Origin: an uncultured Collinsella sp.
GTDB lineage: Bacteria > Actinomycetota > Coriobacteriia > Coriobacteriales > Coriobacteriaceae
Length of the DNA: 24,205 nucleotides
Direction: 5' to 3'
Assembly (NCBI GenBank): GCA_902467875.1
Contig: CABQWP010000029.1
Coordinates: 1-24,205 of the forward strand
A program made the translations under genes and the position numbers. Positions 1 to 7,158 of this stretch are shown here, piece by piece. The notes beneath the pieces were generated by a model. That model was given only the letters and a program-made list of their open reading frames with translations, was not told where the DNA came from and did no database searches. Positions within the stretch are counted from its first letter, which is position 1. Every line of letters starts with the position of its first letter.

Positions 1-10
1 CCAAAAAGCT

Positions 11-41
11 GGCCCGGCCCCGCGCGCAACGGAGCCGGGCC
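11..41 (-). terminator. Rho-independent terminator of glmS
   Basis: Read on the minus strand, an 8-bp perfect stem (GGCCCGGC at 11-18 against GCCGGGCC at 34-41) is followed by AGCTTTTTGG. It lies 26 bases past the glmS stop codon, so it most likely ends the glmS transcript. Confidence 0.75.
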
Positions 42-66
42 TTGGTCGCCAGAATGGCGGAACCAA

Positions 67-1914
67 CTACTCCACGGTAACGCTCTTTGCCAGGTTGCGG
101 GGCTGGTCGACGTCGCAGCCGCGCAGGATGGCGACCTCGCGGGCGAGCAGCTGCAGCGGGACGCTCGCCGTGATGGGGCTGAACACGTCGCGGACTGCTG
201 GCACGCGGATAATGCAGTCGGCGATTTTGTTGATCTCCTCGTCGCCCTCGGTGGCAACGACGATGACCTTGGCGCCGCGCGCCTTGCACTCCATAAGGTT
301 CGACACGGTCTTGTCGTAGGTGGCACTCTTGGTGGCCACGGCGATGACAGGGAAGCCCGGGTCGATCAGGGCAATGGGGCCATGCTTCATCTCACCGGCG
401 GCATATGCCTCGGCGTGCAGGTAGCTGACTTCCTTGAGCTTGAGCGCACCCTCGTAGGAAATAGCGGCACCCATGCCACGGCCCACGAACAGCGCCGACT
501 GCGCGTCCTTGCACAGCAGGGCAGCCTCATGAACGGCCTCGGTTTGGGTATCCAAAATCCACTGGATCTGCTCGGCCGTATCGGAAAGCTCGCGGAACAG
601 CATGCGCGCCTGCTTGGTGGTCAAGCGGTACTTGACCTGCGCCAGCAGCAGGGCCAAAAGCGTAAGGCTCACGACCTGGCCGATGAAGCTCTTGGTCGAG
701 GCGACCGCGATCTCCTTGTTGGCCTTGGTGTAGATGACGCCGTCGCTCTCACGCGCCACGGGGCTGCCCACCACGTTGGTGATGCCGAAGACCTTGGCAC
801 CCTTGATGCGCGCGTCGCGAATGGCGGCAAGGGTATCGGCCGTCTCGCCCGACTGGGACACGGCAACGACAAGCGTCGTCGGCGTAATGATGGGGTTGCG
901 ATAACGGAACTCGCTGGCCGCCTCCACCTCGGTGGGGATGCGAGCCCAGCCCTCAATGAGATTCTTGGCAATGAGGCCAGCATGATAGCTGGTGCCGCAA
1001 GCGATCACGTAGACGCGGTCGATGTCGTTGAGTTCCTCGAGCGAAAGGCCCAGCTCGTCGATGTCGAGCTCGCCGGCCGGCGTCATACGACCAACCAGCG
1101 TGTCGCGCACGACGCGCGGCTGCTCGTGAATCTCCTTGAGCATAAAGTCGGGATAACCGCCCTTTTCTGCCATGTCCAGGTCCCAGTCGATGTAGGTGAC
1201 CTTGGGCTCGATAACGTTGCCGGCCTCGTCGGTGTACTCGACGCCTGTGGGCGTGAGCTTGGCAAACTGACCGTCCTCGAGCACCACGACATCGCGGGTG
1301 GCGTCGATGAGCGCGATGACATCGGAGGCGACATAGGCGCCGGTCTCGCCCACGCCGACCACGATCGGGGAATCCTTGCGGGCCACGGCGATCACGCCGG
1401 GCTCGTCAGCGCACACGGCGGCCAGACCATAGGCACCGACCACGTGGGTGCAAGCCTCGCGCACGGAGGCCATCAGGTCGTGCGTCTCGGCATAAGCCTC
1501 TTCGATCAGATGCGCGAAGACCTCGGTATCGGTCTCGCTCTTAAAGTGGTGGCCGCGGCCCTCCAGCTCTTCGCGCAGCTCGGCGAAGTTCTCGATGATG
1601 CCGTTGTGGACGATGGCGATACGACCGTCGCAGCTGGTGTGGGGGTGAGCGTTAACGACGGAGGGCTTGCCGTGGGTGGCCCAACGGGTATGGCCGATAC
1701 CGCAGGTAGCGTCGCTGTCGATGTTGGAAAGCTCGCTCTCCAGACCCGCGACCTTGCCCACGCGGCGGATGACGTCGAGGTGCGCCGCGGCGCCCTCGCC
1801 CACCTCGAGCGCGACGCCCGAGGAGTCATAGCCGCGATACTCCATACGCTTGAGGCCCGTGACCAGGATGTTCTTTGCAATATCAGAGCCGGTGTAGCCG
1901 ACGATTCCGCACAT
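67..1914 (-). CDS. glmS: Glutamine-fructose-6-phosphate aminotransferase (isomerizing)
   Basis: GlmS makes glucosamine-6-phosphate from fructose-6-phosphate and glutamine, the first committed step towards UDP-GlcNAc and peptidoglycan, in the cytosol. The 615-aa length is normal for the family. The protein begins MCGIVGYTG, so Cys2 is the glutaminase nucleophile after Met removal. The class-II amidotransferase domain continues with HTRWATHG and HNGIIEN to about residue 240. Two SIS sugar-isomerase domains follow (ACGTSYHAG, SQSGETADT, EVSYLHAEAYAAGEMKHGP), and the C-terminus ends DQPRNLAKSVTVE as in other GlmS proteins. An AAGGGA ribosome binding site lies about 8 bases before the ATG. It is a single-gene unit between its own terminator and a divergent lacI-type gene. 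There is no sign of a glmS ribozyme: the leader from the likely -10 box is only about 70 bases. Confidence 0.97.
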   Translation of the reverse strand: MCGIVGYTGSDIAKNILVTGLKRMEYRGYDSSGVALEVGEGAAAHLDVIRRVGKVAGLESELSNIDSDATCGIGHTRWATHGKPSVVNAHPHTSCDGRIAIVHNGIIENFAELREELEGRGHHFKSETDTEVFAHLIEEAYAETHDLMASVREACTHVVGAYGLAAVCADEPGVIAVARKDSPIVVGVGETGAYVASDVIALIDATRDVVVLEDGQFAKLTPTGVEYTDEAGNVIEPKVTYIDWDLDMAEKGGYPDFMLKEIHEQPRVVRDTLVGRMTPAGELDIDELGLSLEELNDIDRVYVIACGTSYHAGLIAKNLIEGWARIPTEVEAASEFRYRNPIITPTTLVVAVSQSGETADTLAAIRDARIKGAKVFGITNVVGSPVARESDGVIYTKANKEIAVASTKSFIGQVVSLTLLALLLAQVKYRLTTKQARMLFRELSDTAEQIQWILDTQTEAVHEAALLCKDAQSALFVGRGMGAAISYEGALKLKEVSYLHAEAYAAGEMKHGPIALIDPGFPVIAVATKSATYDKTVSNLMECKARGAKVIVVATEGDEEINKIADCIIRVPAVRDVFSPITASVPLQLLAREVAILRGCDVDQPRNLAKSVTVE

Positions 1915-1988
1915 AAGATAAATCCCTTCGTTCGCGTGACTGCAAGACGTCCACGCACAAGGGGCGCTGAGACGTATAACGTTCGAGT

Positions 1989-1994
1989 ATTGTA
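1989..1994 (-). promoter_or_regulatory. Probable glmS -10 box
   Basis: The minus strand reads TACAAT here, about 75 bases before the glmS ATG. No convincing -35 hexamer lies at 16-18 bases; instead the spaced ATACCA/TGGTAT palindromes begin about 20 bases further upstream. That arrangement would suit a promoter controlled by a regulator bound there. Confidence 0.5.
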
Positions 1995-2015
1995 CTCACG
2001 CAAACGCAAGCTGAT

Positions 2016-2049
2016 ATACCAGAAGTGGTATCTCAACTTAGATACCACT
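2016..2049. promoter_or_regulatory. Palindromic operator candidate between glmS and lacI-type gene
   Basis: A perfect 10-bp inverted repeat (AGTGGTATCT at 2024-2033, AGATACCACT at 2040-2049, 6-base spacer) overlaps a second inverted repeat, ATACCA (2016-2021) with TGGTAT (2026-2031). Three half-sites therefore alternate in orientation, and the middle one can pair with either neighbour. The position just upstream of the glmS -10 box argues for a protein-binding site for glmS. The outward GGTAT/ATACC halves resemble GntR/HutC-type operators in general form only. The regulator is unknown. Confidence 0.5.
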
Positions 2050-2076
2050 CGATGCACACACGTCCAGCCGGTCCAA

Positions 2077-2111
2077 ACCACCACAAAGGTGCCTGCCCCC
2101 TTCGTGGTGGT
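2077..2111. repeat. REP-like imperfect hairpin unit
   Basis: ACCACCAC (2077-2084) pairs with GTGGTGGT (2104-2111) around a core containing GGTGCCTGCCCCC. The core resembles the GGGACAG-type cores of the other dispersed repeats in this window. It lies back to back with the next repeat, as compound REP elements often do. Only one copy is present here, so its repeat status rests on similarity of form. Confidence 0.4.
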
Positions 2112-2127
2112 CGCGCTGGCAATAGCG

Positions 2128-2171
2128 TTTGCCCAGATAAAACCTGCCAAAATAAACCTGTCCCTTTTTGG
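2128..2171 (-). repeat. Dispersed GGGACAGG repeat, copy 1
   Basis: Read on the minus strand this is CCAAAA, AGGGACAGGTTTATTTTGGC, AGGTTTTATCTGGGC, AAA. Two further copies occur on the plus strand at 5334-5380 and 7423-7470. This copy differs from them by a C for G in the final GGGG and by a changed outer arm. The unit can fold through CCAAAA/TTTTGG. It abuts the promoter of the lacI-type gene. Confidence 0.85.
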
Positions 2172-2182
2172 AAGGTTTGGGA

Positions 2183-2191
2183 TGCTACAAT
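2183..2191 (+). promoter_or_regulatory. Probable extended -10 promoter of the LacI-family gene
   Basis: TGCTACAAT (-10 TACAAT at 2186-2191 with an upstream TG) lies 35 bases before the start codon. The -35 region is weak and falls inside the edge of dispersed repeat copy 1, so the repeat insertion may have shaped this promoter. Confidence 0.5.
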
Positions 2192-2226
2192 CTGGCTTGT
2201 ACTTGAAACGCATCAAAGGGGCCGCT

Positions 2227-3339
2227 ATGGCAAAGGTAAAAATCAGCGACGTCGCGCGCGAGGCCGGGGTTTCGTTGGGCACGGTTTCCAACGCGCTCAA
2301 CCACCCCGAAAAGCTGCGCCCCGAGACCCTCAAGCTCATCAACGAGACCATCAATCGCCTTGGCTACCTGCCCAACCAAAGCGCCCGTCAGCTCGCGGGC
2401 GGCGCCACCAAGTCCTTTGGCCTGGTGCTCCCCCGTCTCGATCACGGCTTTTCGCTCCAAATCGCCAGCGGCGCCCACAACGAGGCCCGCAAGCACGGCT
2501 ACGACTTGCTCATCGCCAACGCCGATAACGACGATATTCTCGAGGACCATTACCTGCGCTACTTTATGGGCACCCAGATGTCCGGCGTCATGGTTCAGCC
2601 CATGGCATCCCCCGACTGGCACCCCGCCATGACCAAGATGCCCGTGCCGATCGTCCATCTGGACATCCATTGCTCCGAGCCCGGCTACTACGTAGCGGCC
2701 GACAACGAGGCCCAGGGTCGCATCATTGCCGAACTTGCTATCGCCCGCGGCGCGCACCATATTGTCGTCGTCGGCCGAGCAGCATTTATGCAACTCACCC
2801 TGCGCGTCCTTGGCATTCATAAGGCGCTCGCCCTGCACCCCGATATCAAGATCGAAGTCATCGACGCCGGCGAATGGAATACCGCTGCCGACGGCTACGG
2901 CATCGGTGCCCAAATCGCCGAGCGCCCCGCGGACGAACGTCCCGATTTTGTCGTCGGCCTGACCGATGTGTTGGCCTCGGGCGTCGTTTCGGCACTGGTC
3001 AACAAGGGCATCTCTGTCCCCGGGCAAGTACGCGTGGCCGGATGCGACGGCAACCCGCTCGCTTGGAGCGGATCGGTCCCGCTCACTACGGTAGCGCCCC
3101 CGGGCTACGAGATTGGCCGCAAGGGTGTCCAACTGCTGATGGAGCAAATCGAGAACAAGGTCCCGACAAAGACCAAGCATATCCACGTCAGCTCTGCCGC
3201 GCGCACCGTCACCGCGGTCACGGCCATCGAGGACATCAACCGCCAAGAACTCGTGCGGCCGTTCCTGCTGGAACGCGCCAGCACCCAGGCAAGCAGCCAG
3301 ACCGACGCCACGGCCATCAACCTCGGTGCGTATCTATAG
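2227..3339 (+). CDS. LacI-family transcriptional regulator
   Basis: This is a cytosolic sugar-responsive DNA-binding protein of 370 aa, slightly longer than the usual ~340. The N-terminal helix-turn-helix is plain (KISDVAREAGVSLGTVSNAL, then RLGYLPNQSARQLAGG as the hinge). A periplasmic-binding-protein-like effector domain follows from about residue 60 (FGLVLPRLDHG to the end). The ATG at 2227 is preceded by AAAGGGG at 6 bases; the open frame upstream of it is only the antisense of glmS. The last ~30 residues form a Q/S/T-rich tail beyond the effector domain. The target is unknown. Divergence from glmS makes amino-sugar or local control possible, but the upstream palindrome lacks the CG-centred form typical of LacI-family operators. 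No sugar-uptake or catabolic genes sit beside it. Confidence 0.93.
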   Translation: MAKVKISDVAREAGVSLGTVSNALNHPEKLRPETLKLINETINRLGYLPNQSARQLAGGATKSFGLVLPRLDHGFSLQIASGAHNEARKHGYDLLIANADNDDILEDHYLRYFMGTQMSGVMVQPMASPDWHPAMTKMPVPIVHLDIHCSEPGYYVAADNEAQGRIIAELAIARGAHHIVVVGRAAFMQLTLRVLGIHKALALHPDIKIEVIDAGEWNTAADGYGIGAQIAERPADERPDFVVGLTDVLASGVVSALVNKGISVPGQVRVAGCDGNPLAWSGSVPLTTVAPPGYEIGRKGVQLLMEQIENKVPTKTKHIHVSSAARTVTAVTAIEDINRQELVRPFLLERASTQASSQTDATAINLGAYL

Positions 3340-3365
3340 CACGCCCGCAAGTATGCTAAGTCGCC

Positions 3366-3413
3366 GCTCAAGCAAAAGGGGCCCGACCATTGCCGGGCCC
3401 CTTTTGCTTGAGC
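3366..3413. terminator. Bidirectional terminator between convergent genes
   Basis: A perfect 20-bp stem (3366-3385 with 3394-3413, 8-base loop) contains GGGGCCCG pairing with CGGGCCCC, flanked by AAAA and TTTT inside the stem. It lies in the 113-base gap between the stops of the LacI-family gene (plus) and the HAD gene (minus) and can serve both. Confidence 0.9.
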
Positions 3414-3452
3414 GCAAACGTGAGCAATCGCTCGTTTCAACGCCGCAATTTT

Positions 3453-4103
3453 CTAGCGCACAGTCTTGATTGCCGCCGCCAGGTCGAACAACGTATCGAG
3501 CACGGCCTCGCAGCCATCCACCACGTCCTGCGGCAGCGGCACGATATCGGGGACGGCAAAGACATGGCAGCCGGCCGTAATGCCCGAGACGCAACCGTTG
3601 CGCGAATCTTCGACCACGGCACATTCCTCGGGAGCAAAGCCCGCGCGCTCGCAGGCGAGCAGATACATCTCGGGGTCGGGCTTGCCGTGCACGACGTCCT
3701 CGCCACACGTTACCGTTTCAAACTTGTCAAAGAGGCCAACCATCTTAAGGTTGCGCTCCGCCGTAACGAGGCGCGACGACGTCGCTAGACCCACGTGATA
3801 GCCCGCAGCCAGCAGCTCGTCTAGGCACTCGGCGGCGCCGGCCTTAAGCTCCAGCTCGGTCTTGACCATCTCGTCGCGAATCTCCTTGTGGCGGACATAG
3901 ACCGCCTCGGTGGTTTCATGGCTGCCGTAATGCCTATCGAGGATGTCCATGACATCGGGCAGCGTGCGGCCGATAAACTGATGGATCAGCGCTTCATCAA
4001 TCGCGAGCCCCAGCTCAGCGGCGCCTGCCTTCCAGGCCTTAATCCCCAAACGCTCGGTATCGACCAGCGTTCCATCCATGTCAAAAATAACAGCCTTGAT
4101 CAT
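3453..4103 (-). CDS. HAD-superfamily phosphatase, beta-phosphoglucomutase-like
   Basis: This is a cytosolic HAD subfamily IA hydrolase or phosphomutase of 216 aa, a usual length. Motif I is DMDGTLVDTE with nucleophile Asp8 and acid/base Asp10. A helical cap follows to about residue 80. Motif II is LATSS, the conserved Lys is in HGKPDP, and the metal-binding motif III is VVEDSRNG. The start at 4103 is chosen because GGGGGA lies 6-7 bases upstream and the protein then opens directly with MIKAVIFDMDG; the longer open frame to 4190 adds an unconserved 29-residue leader. The substrate cannot be told: beta-phosphoglucomutase, 2-deoxyglucose-6-phosphatase and pseudouridine-phosphatase relatives look alike at this level. 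It is single, convergent with the LacI-family gene and divergent from larE. Confidence 0.9.
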   Translation of the reverse strand: MIKAVIFDMDGTLVDTERLGIKAWKAGAAELGLAIDEALIHQFIGRTLPDVMDILDRHYGSHETTEAVYVRHKEIRDEMVKTELELKAGAAECLDELLAAGYHVGLATSSRLVTAERNLKMVGLFDKFETVTCGEDVVHGKPDPEMYLLACERAGFAPEECAVVEDSRNGCVSGITAGCHVFAVPDIVPLPQDVVDGCEAVLDTLFDLAAAIKTVR

Positions 4104-4276
4104 ATCGGTCCCCCATCGACTCTCGCTGTCGCGTTGCTGCAACTCTACCGCATTTGGCAACTTGTATATAACGTATATGCCATATTGCACTTTCGTTACA
4201 CAGATAGAAGTCTTATGGCAAGTAACGCATTAGGATTATAGTTTTCGATCGAGTACTCAACGATAAGGAACGTTTC

Positions 4277-5155
4277 ATGATTTTAGACACCACGGCACCC
4301 GCAGAGGAGCTTCAAGACAAGCTATCGGCGCTCGAACAGCTGCTTTTGGCATACGGGCGCGTGGCTATCGGGTTTTCCGGTGGCGTCGACAGCAGCTTTT
4401 TGGCCGCCGTATGCGCCCGCATCATGCCTACCAATACCCTCCTCGTCCATCTCACCACGCCGCTCATCGGCACGCCCGAGCAGGCTTCGTTTGAGCAGTC
4501 CGTTGATGGGCAGGCCAATGAGGGGCCGCATTTTAAGCTCCCCGTGCTCAATCTTTCGGTGGATCAGCTGCAGCTCCCCCAAGTAGCCTGCAACGATACT
4601 AATCGCTGCTACCACTGCAAGCACGCCGGCTTTACCGCCATCGTCAACCACGCCAAGTCGCTCGGCTTTCCCACCGTCATCGATGGCAGCAATGCAAGCG
4701 ATCGCGGTGACTACCGCCCCGGCATGCGTGCGGCAGAAGAGCTCGGCGTACGCTCACCCCTTATGGAGGTCGGCTTTACCAAGGACGAAGAGCGCGAGCT
4801 GCTGTGCGCATGGGGCTATCCCGTTTGGAACCTGCCGGCGGGAGCATGTCTTGCCACCCGCGTCCCCACGGGCGAGGAGCTTACACGCGAGAAGGTCGAT
4901 TTAATCCGCGCCTGCGAGGATTACCTGCACGATCTTGATCTGGCACAGGTACGCGCGCGCTTGGTCGGCGGCTGCATGCATATCGAGGCCGCACCCGCAG
5001 ATGTCGCCAAGATTGCTGCCCTCGGTGGCAACGCCGTCGACGACAAGGGCAAGACCCCGCTGCCCGCCGCCATCGAGTCCGCGCTGCGCGAGCTGGGCTG
5101 CGACCATATCTCCCCCGAGGTCACCCCCTACATTCACGGCAACATGAACCTTTAG
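4277..5155 (+). CDS. larE: LarE-type ATP-dependent sacrificial sulfur transferase
   Basis: LarE proteins activate pyridinium-3,5-biscarboxylate mononucleotide with ATP and insert sulfur, making the nickel-pincer nucleotide cofactor of lactate racemase and related LarA enzymes. The 292-aa protein has the PP-loop SGGVDSS (34-40), the family motif NRCYHCK (110-115), DGSNASDRGDYRPG, and GACLATRVP. In GACLATRVP, Cys191 matches the cysteine that gives up its sulfur in the Lactobacillus plantarum enzyme. Only that Cys is present at the site, which favours the sacrificial rather than the [4Fe-4S] type. The start has AAGGAA 6 bases upstream. No larA, larB or larC is in the window, so the partners must be elsewhere or the role differs. 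The related NAD synthase and GuaA families also have PP-loops but lack these motifs. Confidence 0.92.
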   Translation: MILDTTAPAEELQDKLSALEQLLLAYGRVAIGFSGGVDSSFLAAVCARIMPTNTLLVHLTTPLIGTPEQASFEQSVDGQANEGPHFKLPVLNLSVDQLQLPQVACNDTNRCYHCKHAGFTAIVNHAKSLGFPTVIDGSNASDRGDYRPGMRAAEELGVRSPLMEVGFTKDEERELLCAWGYPVWNLPAGACLATRVPTGEELTREKVDLIRACEDYLHDLDLAQVRARLVGGCMHIEAAPADVAKIAALGGNAVDDKGKTPLPAAIESALRELGCDHISPEVTPYIHGNMNL

Positions 5156-5182
5156 GTTACGCCGTTTTACAAACGGCGTAAC
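5156..5182 (+). other. Perfect hairpin directly after the larE stop
   Basis: GTTACGCCGTTT (5156-5167) and AAACGGCGTAAC (5171-5182) form a 12-bp stem with a 3-base loop, beginning at the base after the stop codon. No T-run follows, so it is more likely a 3'-end stabilising structure than a classical terminator. Confidence 0.6.
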
Positions 5183-5232
5183 TGCTCGGCGCTGCGCGGG
5201 CTCCGGACACGGCAATCTGACGTTCAACTTCA

Positions 5233-5265
5233 CGGGCGCGACCAAAAGGTCAGCGCCCGCTTGTT
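5233..5265 (+). terminator. Possible larE terminator
   Basis: CGGGCGC (5233-5239) pairs with GCGCCCG (5253-5259), and inside it GACC pairs with GGTC around an AAAA loop with one bulged A. CTTGTTT follows. It is a weaker tail than usual, but the best terminator-like structure downstream of larE. Confidence 0.5.
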
Positions 5266-5333
5266 TCACGTCACCTTACCGCACCCGGAGACCGCTCGCT
5301 CGCATATGCTCAACCTGCACTGCGTTAACTGAC

Positions 5334-5380
5334 CCGCCAATAAGGGACAGGTTTATTTTGGCAGGTTTTATCTGGGGAAA
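5334..5380 (+). repeat. Dispersed GGGACAGG repeat, copy 2
   Basis: This copy reads CCGCCAATA, AGGGACAGGTTTATTTTGGC, AGGTTTTATCTGGGG, AAA. It is nearly identical to copy 3 at 7423-7470 in the same orientation, and the two flank the AlbA_2-type gene. Arms GCCAA and TTGGC around the GGGACAGG core give a short hairpin. Confidence 0.85.
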
Positions 5381-5391
5381 TATCGCGAGGC

Positions 5392-5444
5392 AGTCGCCCC
5401 CCCCTAGCACCCATCTCACTTCGAGAGACACAAGAGGGGCGACT
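5392..5444 (-). other. Inverted repeat after the AlbA_2-type gene
   Basis: AGTCGCCCC (5392-5400) and GGGGCGACT (5436-5444) are perfect 9-bp arms, with a run of eight C at 5397-5404 at the left arm. The structure lies 9 bases beyond the stop of the leftward gene and may protect or terminate its transcript, although no T-run follows. Confidence 0.4.
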
Positions 5445-5453
5445 CGGCTGCAT

Positions 5454-7154
5454 CTACTTCTTCCGATAGCGGCGGTTGCGGCTCGTCGATGAACCCATTA
5501 CTTCGATGAGTCCTTTATCCGCCATTTTTGGCAGATGGTAGCGGACGGACGAAATTTTGACCCCCGATGCAACCGCTATTTCTCGCGCCGTCATATCCAC
5601 TTCGGCGCTGAGAGCCTCCAGGATCCTATCCGCTGTCGAAGCTGACGATTCTCTGCTCATATCGATAATCTCAAACGTGTCTTTGCCACATTTTGACAGG
5701 ACATGTTTATCGACAAGATTCCCGCAGATCAGGCGAATGTCATCCGAATCCCACTTCAGGGCCTCTCGTATTTTTTGAACATCGCATACGCACCCATGCT
5801 CCCGCATAAACATGAGCAATGTTTCCTCGCGATCCGTCAGCTCGGTGCCCACATGGCTCTGAATCCACGTGCGGTTTTCAGCAAGCTCCGCCCCGTGCCG
5901 GGAAAGCAGCACCGTAAACGAATCGGCCTTAACGATAAATTTCGGCCTTCCAAGCGAACGAGACTCCATCTCGCGAATCATAGCCGGGATACCAGATCCC
6001 TGGCTTTCTGCAACGGGCCCCTCGGCATGCTCTAACGGCGTCGCCCCCATTAGGCTCATGAGCTTTGGGTTTCGGCAGCGCGATTCCCCGTCTGCAAGAT
6101 TGTCCACCGTCTTTCCGCCCCAAAGCCCACCGGGGTTTTTGATCTCTATTCTGTCTGGATAGATATCGACACTCACGGCCTGCCCCACAAACATGGGCGA
6201 ATATTCTCGATGGATGCAGGCGTTTGCCAAGGCCTCGCGCAAAACCTCCTGGGGAACTTCCCAATCCTCCCTTCTGCCAGCGCCTTGCACTATCGCCGCT
6301 TTGCGCAAGTTCCGTCCAATCGCGACAAGGGCATCTTCGATGCAAGCCGGAATCGGGCCATCGCACAACTGGCGGTCAATAAACCGGGGTTGCCCGGGTG
6401 CAGATTTTTCCACATCGGAATGAACGGCGACATCAATCATGAGTTTGGGATAGAACTGCTGGGGGTAAATTCCCGCCGACAGAAGCCCTGCGAGCTTCAC
6501 CGCACCATCCTTTGTAGTGATATTGAGTCTGACCAGCTGCTTTTCCAGCGTATCGGCCCCGCGCAAAACGCGGGGGGTCTGCAGCCGGCGATTTGCGATA
6601 ATAGACCGCACGACATCTGGATCCAAATCCTCGACTGTTGCCTCCGAAACCACCGTGCCGTCTGCATCGCTCGGAAGCAACGCACTCTGCAGCTCATATA
6701 GCTCAGCGGGTGACATCTTGATATCTTTATCATCCACACGCTTGTAGCTACCGTTCTGCACGCCGCGCGCGCCGATATAGCAAGGCTTCGCTTTAAGCTC
6801 AAGTTCAAAGATGCGCACCAGAAGCACCTGGAGCCCGTCGACCTCGCCTCGATCAAGCTCGTACCGTGGCGCATGGGTCACCACTGCCGCTGAGCCTCCG
6901 TCTCCGATACACGAAACAAACTGATCGCGCACCCTATCGATAGCAAAGTTAGCCGAAGGAACAAATCCTTCGGCTTCGTTTAGGCCCAAAATAATGAGCC
7001 CACCCGCAGTGTTCGCAAAAGCGCTCACTGTCTCCCATACGTCTGCGCTCAATTTATTCGTGCAGGCTTTAACTTCTACCGATGCGTCATCAGTCCCCCG
7101 CCTGCGAAGGCGCTCAACGATAAGGCCAAGAGGTTCATCCAGCAGCATTGGCAT
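5454..7154 (-). CDS. AlbA_2/Schlafen-type ATP-binding protein with winged-helix C-terminus
   Basis: This 566-aa protein has an AlbA_2 (Schlafen AAA_4-like) N-terminal domain at about 20-160 (SVEVKA, then AFANTAGGLIILGLNE at 45-60). A middle region with RecG-C-terminal/GHKL-like ATPase features follows (EALANACIHREY at 307-318, IEIKNPGGLWGG at 336-347, GSGIP at 386-390). Two winged helices come next, about 438-497 and 505-566; the second (TAREIAVASGVKISSVRYHL) is ArsR/MarR-like. Relatives are annotated as putative transcriptional regulators or ATP-binding proteins of unclear function, some in defence or mobile settings. The ATG at 7154 is used here, but the ATG two codons later (7148) is equally plausible; ACGGA is the only ribosome-binding-like sequence. 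Autoregulation is likely because a TTTAGAGAGA array covers the promoter. Its flanking direct repeats suggest an accessory locus. Confidence 0.85.
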   Translation of the reverse strand: MPMLLDEPLGLIVERLRRRGTDDASVEVKACTNKLSADVWETVSAFANTAGGLIILGLNEAEGFVPSANFAIDRVRDQFVSCIGDGGSAAVVTHAPRYELDRGEVDGLQVLLVRIFELELKAKPCYIGARGVQNGSYKRVDDKDIKMSPAELYELQSALLPSDADGTVVSEATVEDLDPDVVRSIIANRRLQTPRVLRGADTLEKQLVRLNITTKDGAVKLAGLLSAGIYPQQFYPKLMIDVAVHSDVEKSAPGQPRFIDRQLCDGPIPACIEDALVAIGRNLRKAAIVQGAGRREDWEVPQEVLREALANACIHREYSPMFVGQAVSVDIYPDRIEIKNPGGLWGGKTVDNLADGESRCRNPKLMSLMGATPLEHAEGPVAESQGSGIPAMIREMESRSLGRPKFIVKADSFTVLLSRHGAELAENRTWIQSHVGTELTDREETLLMFMREHGCVCDVQKIREALKWDSDDIRLICGNLVDKHVLSKCGKDTFEIIDMSRESSASTADRILEALSAEVDMTAREIAVASGVKISSVRYHLPKMADKGLIEVMGSSTSRNRRYRKK

Positions 7155-7158
7155 TCCG

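Noticed and set aside
1915..2015. glmS ribozyme in the glmS leader
   Set aside because: The leader is too short and I see none of the ribozyme's conserved core. The class is also mainly known from firmicutes.
2016..2049. Operator of the divergent LacI-family protein itself
   Set aside because: LacI-family operators usually have a CG-centred, closely spaced palindrome, whereas this one has GGTAT arms and a 6-base AT-rich spacer. Not excluded, but not supported.
382..2226. Very long plus-strand open frame opposite glmS, running into the lacI-type gene
   Set aside because: It is the mirror of glmS coding bias in GC-rich DNA. The real gene begins at the ATG at 2227 with its own ribosome binding site and a LacI helix-turn-helix.
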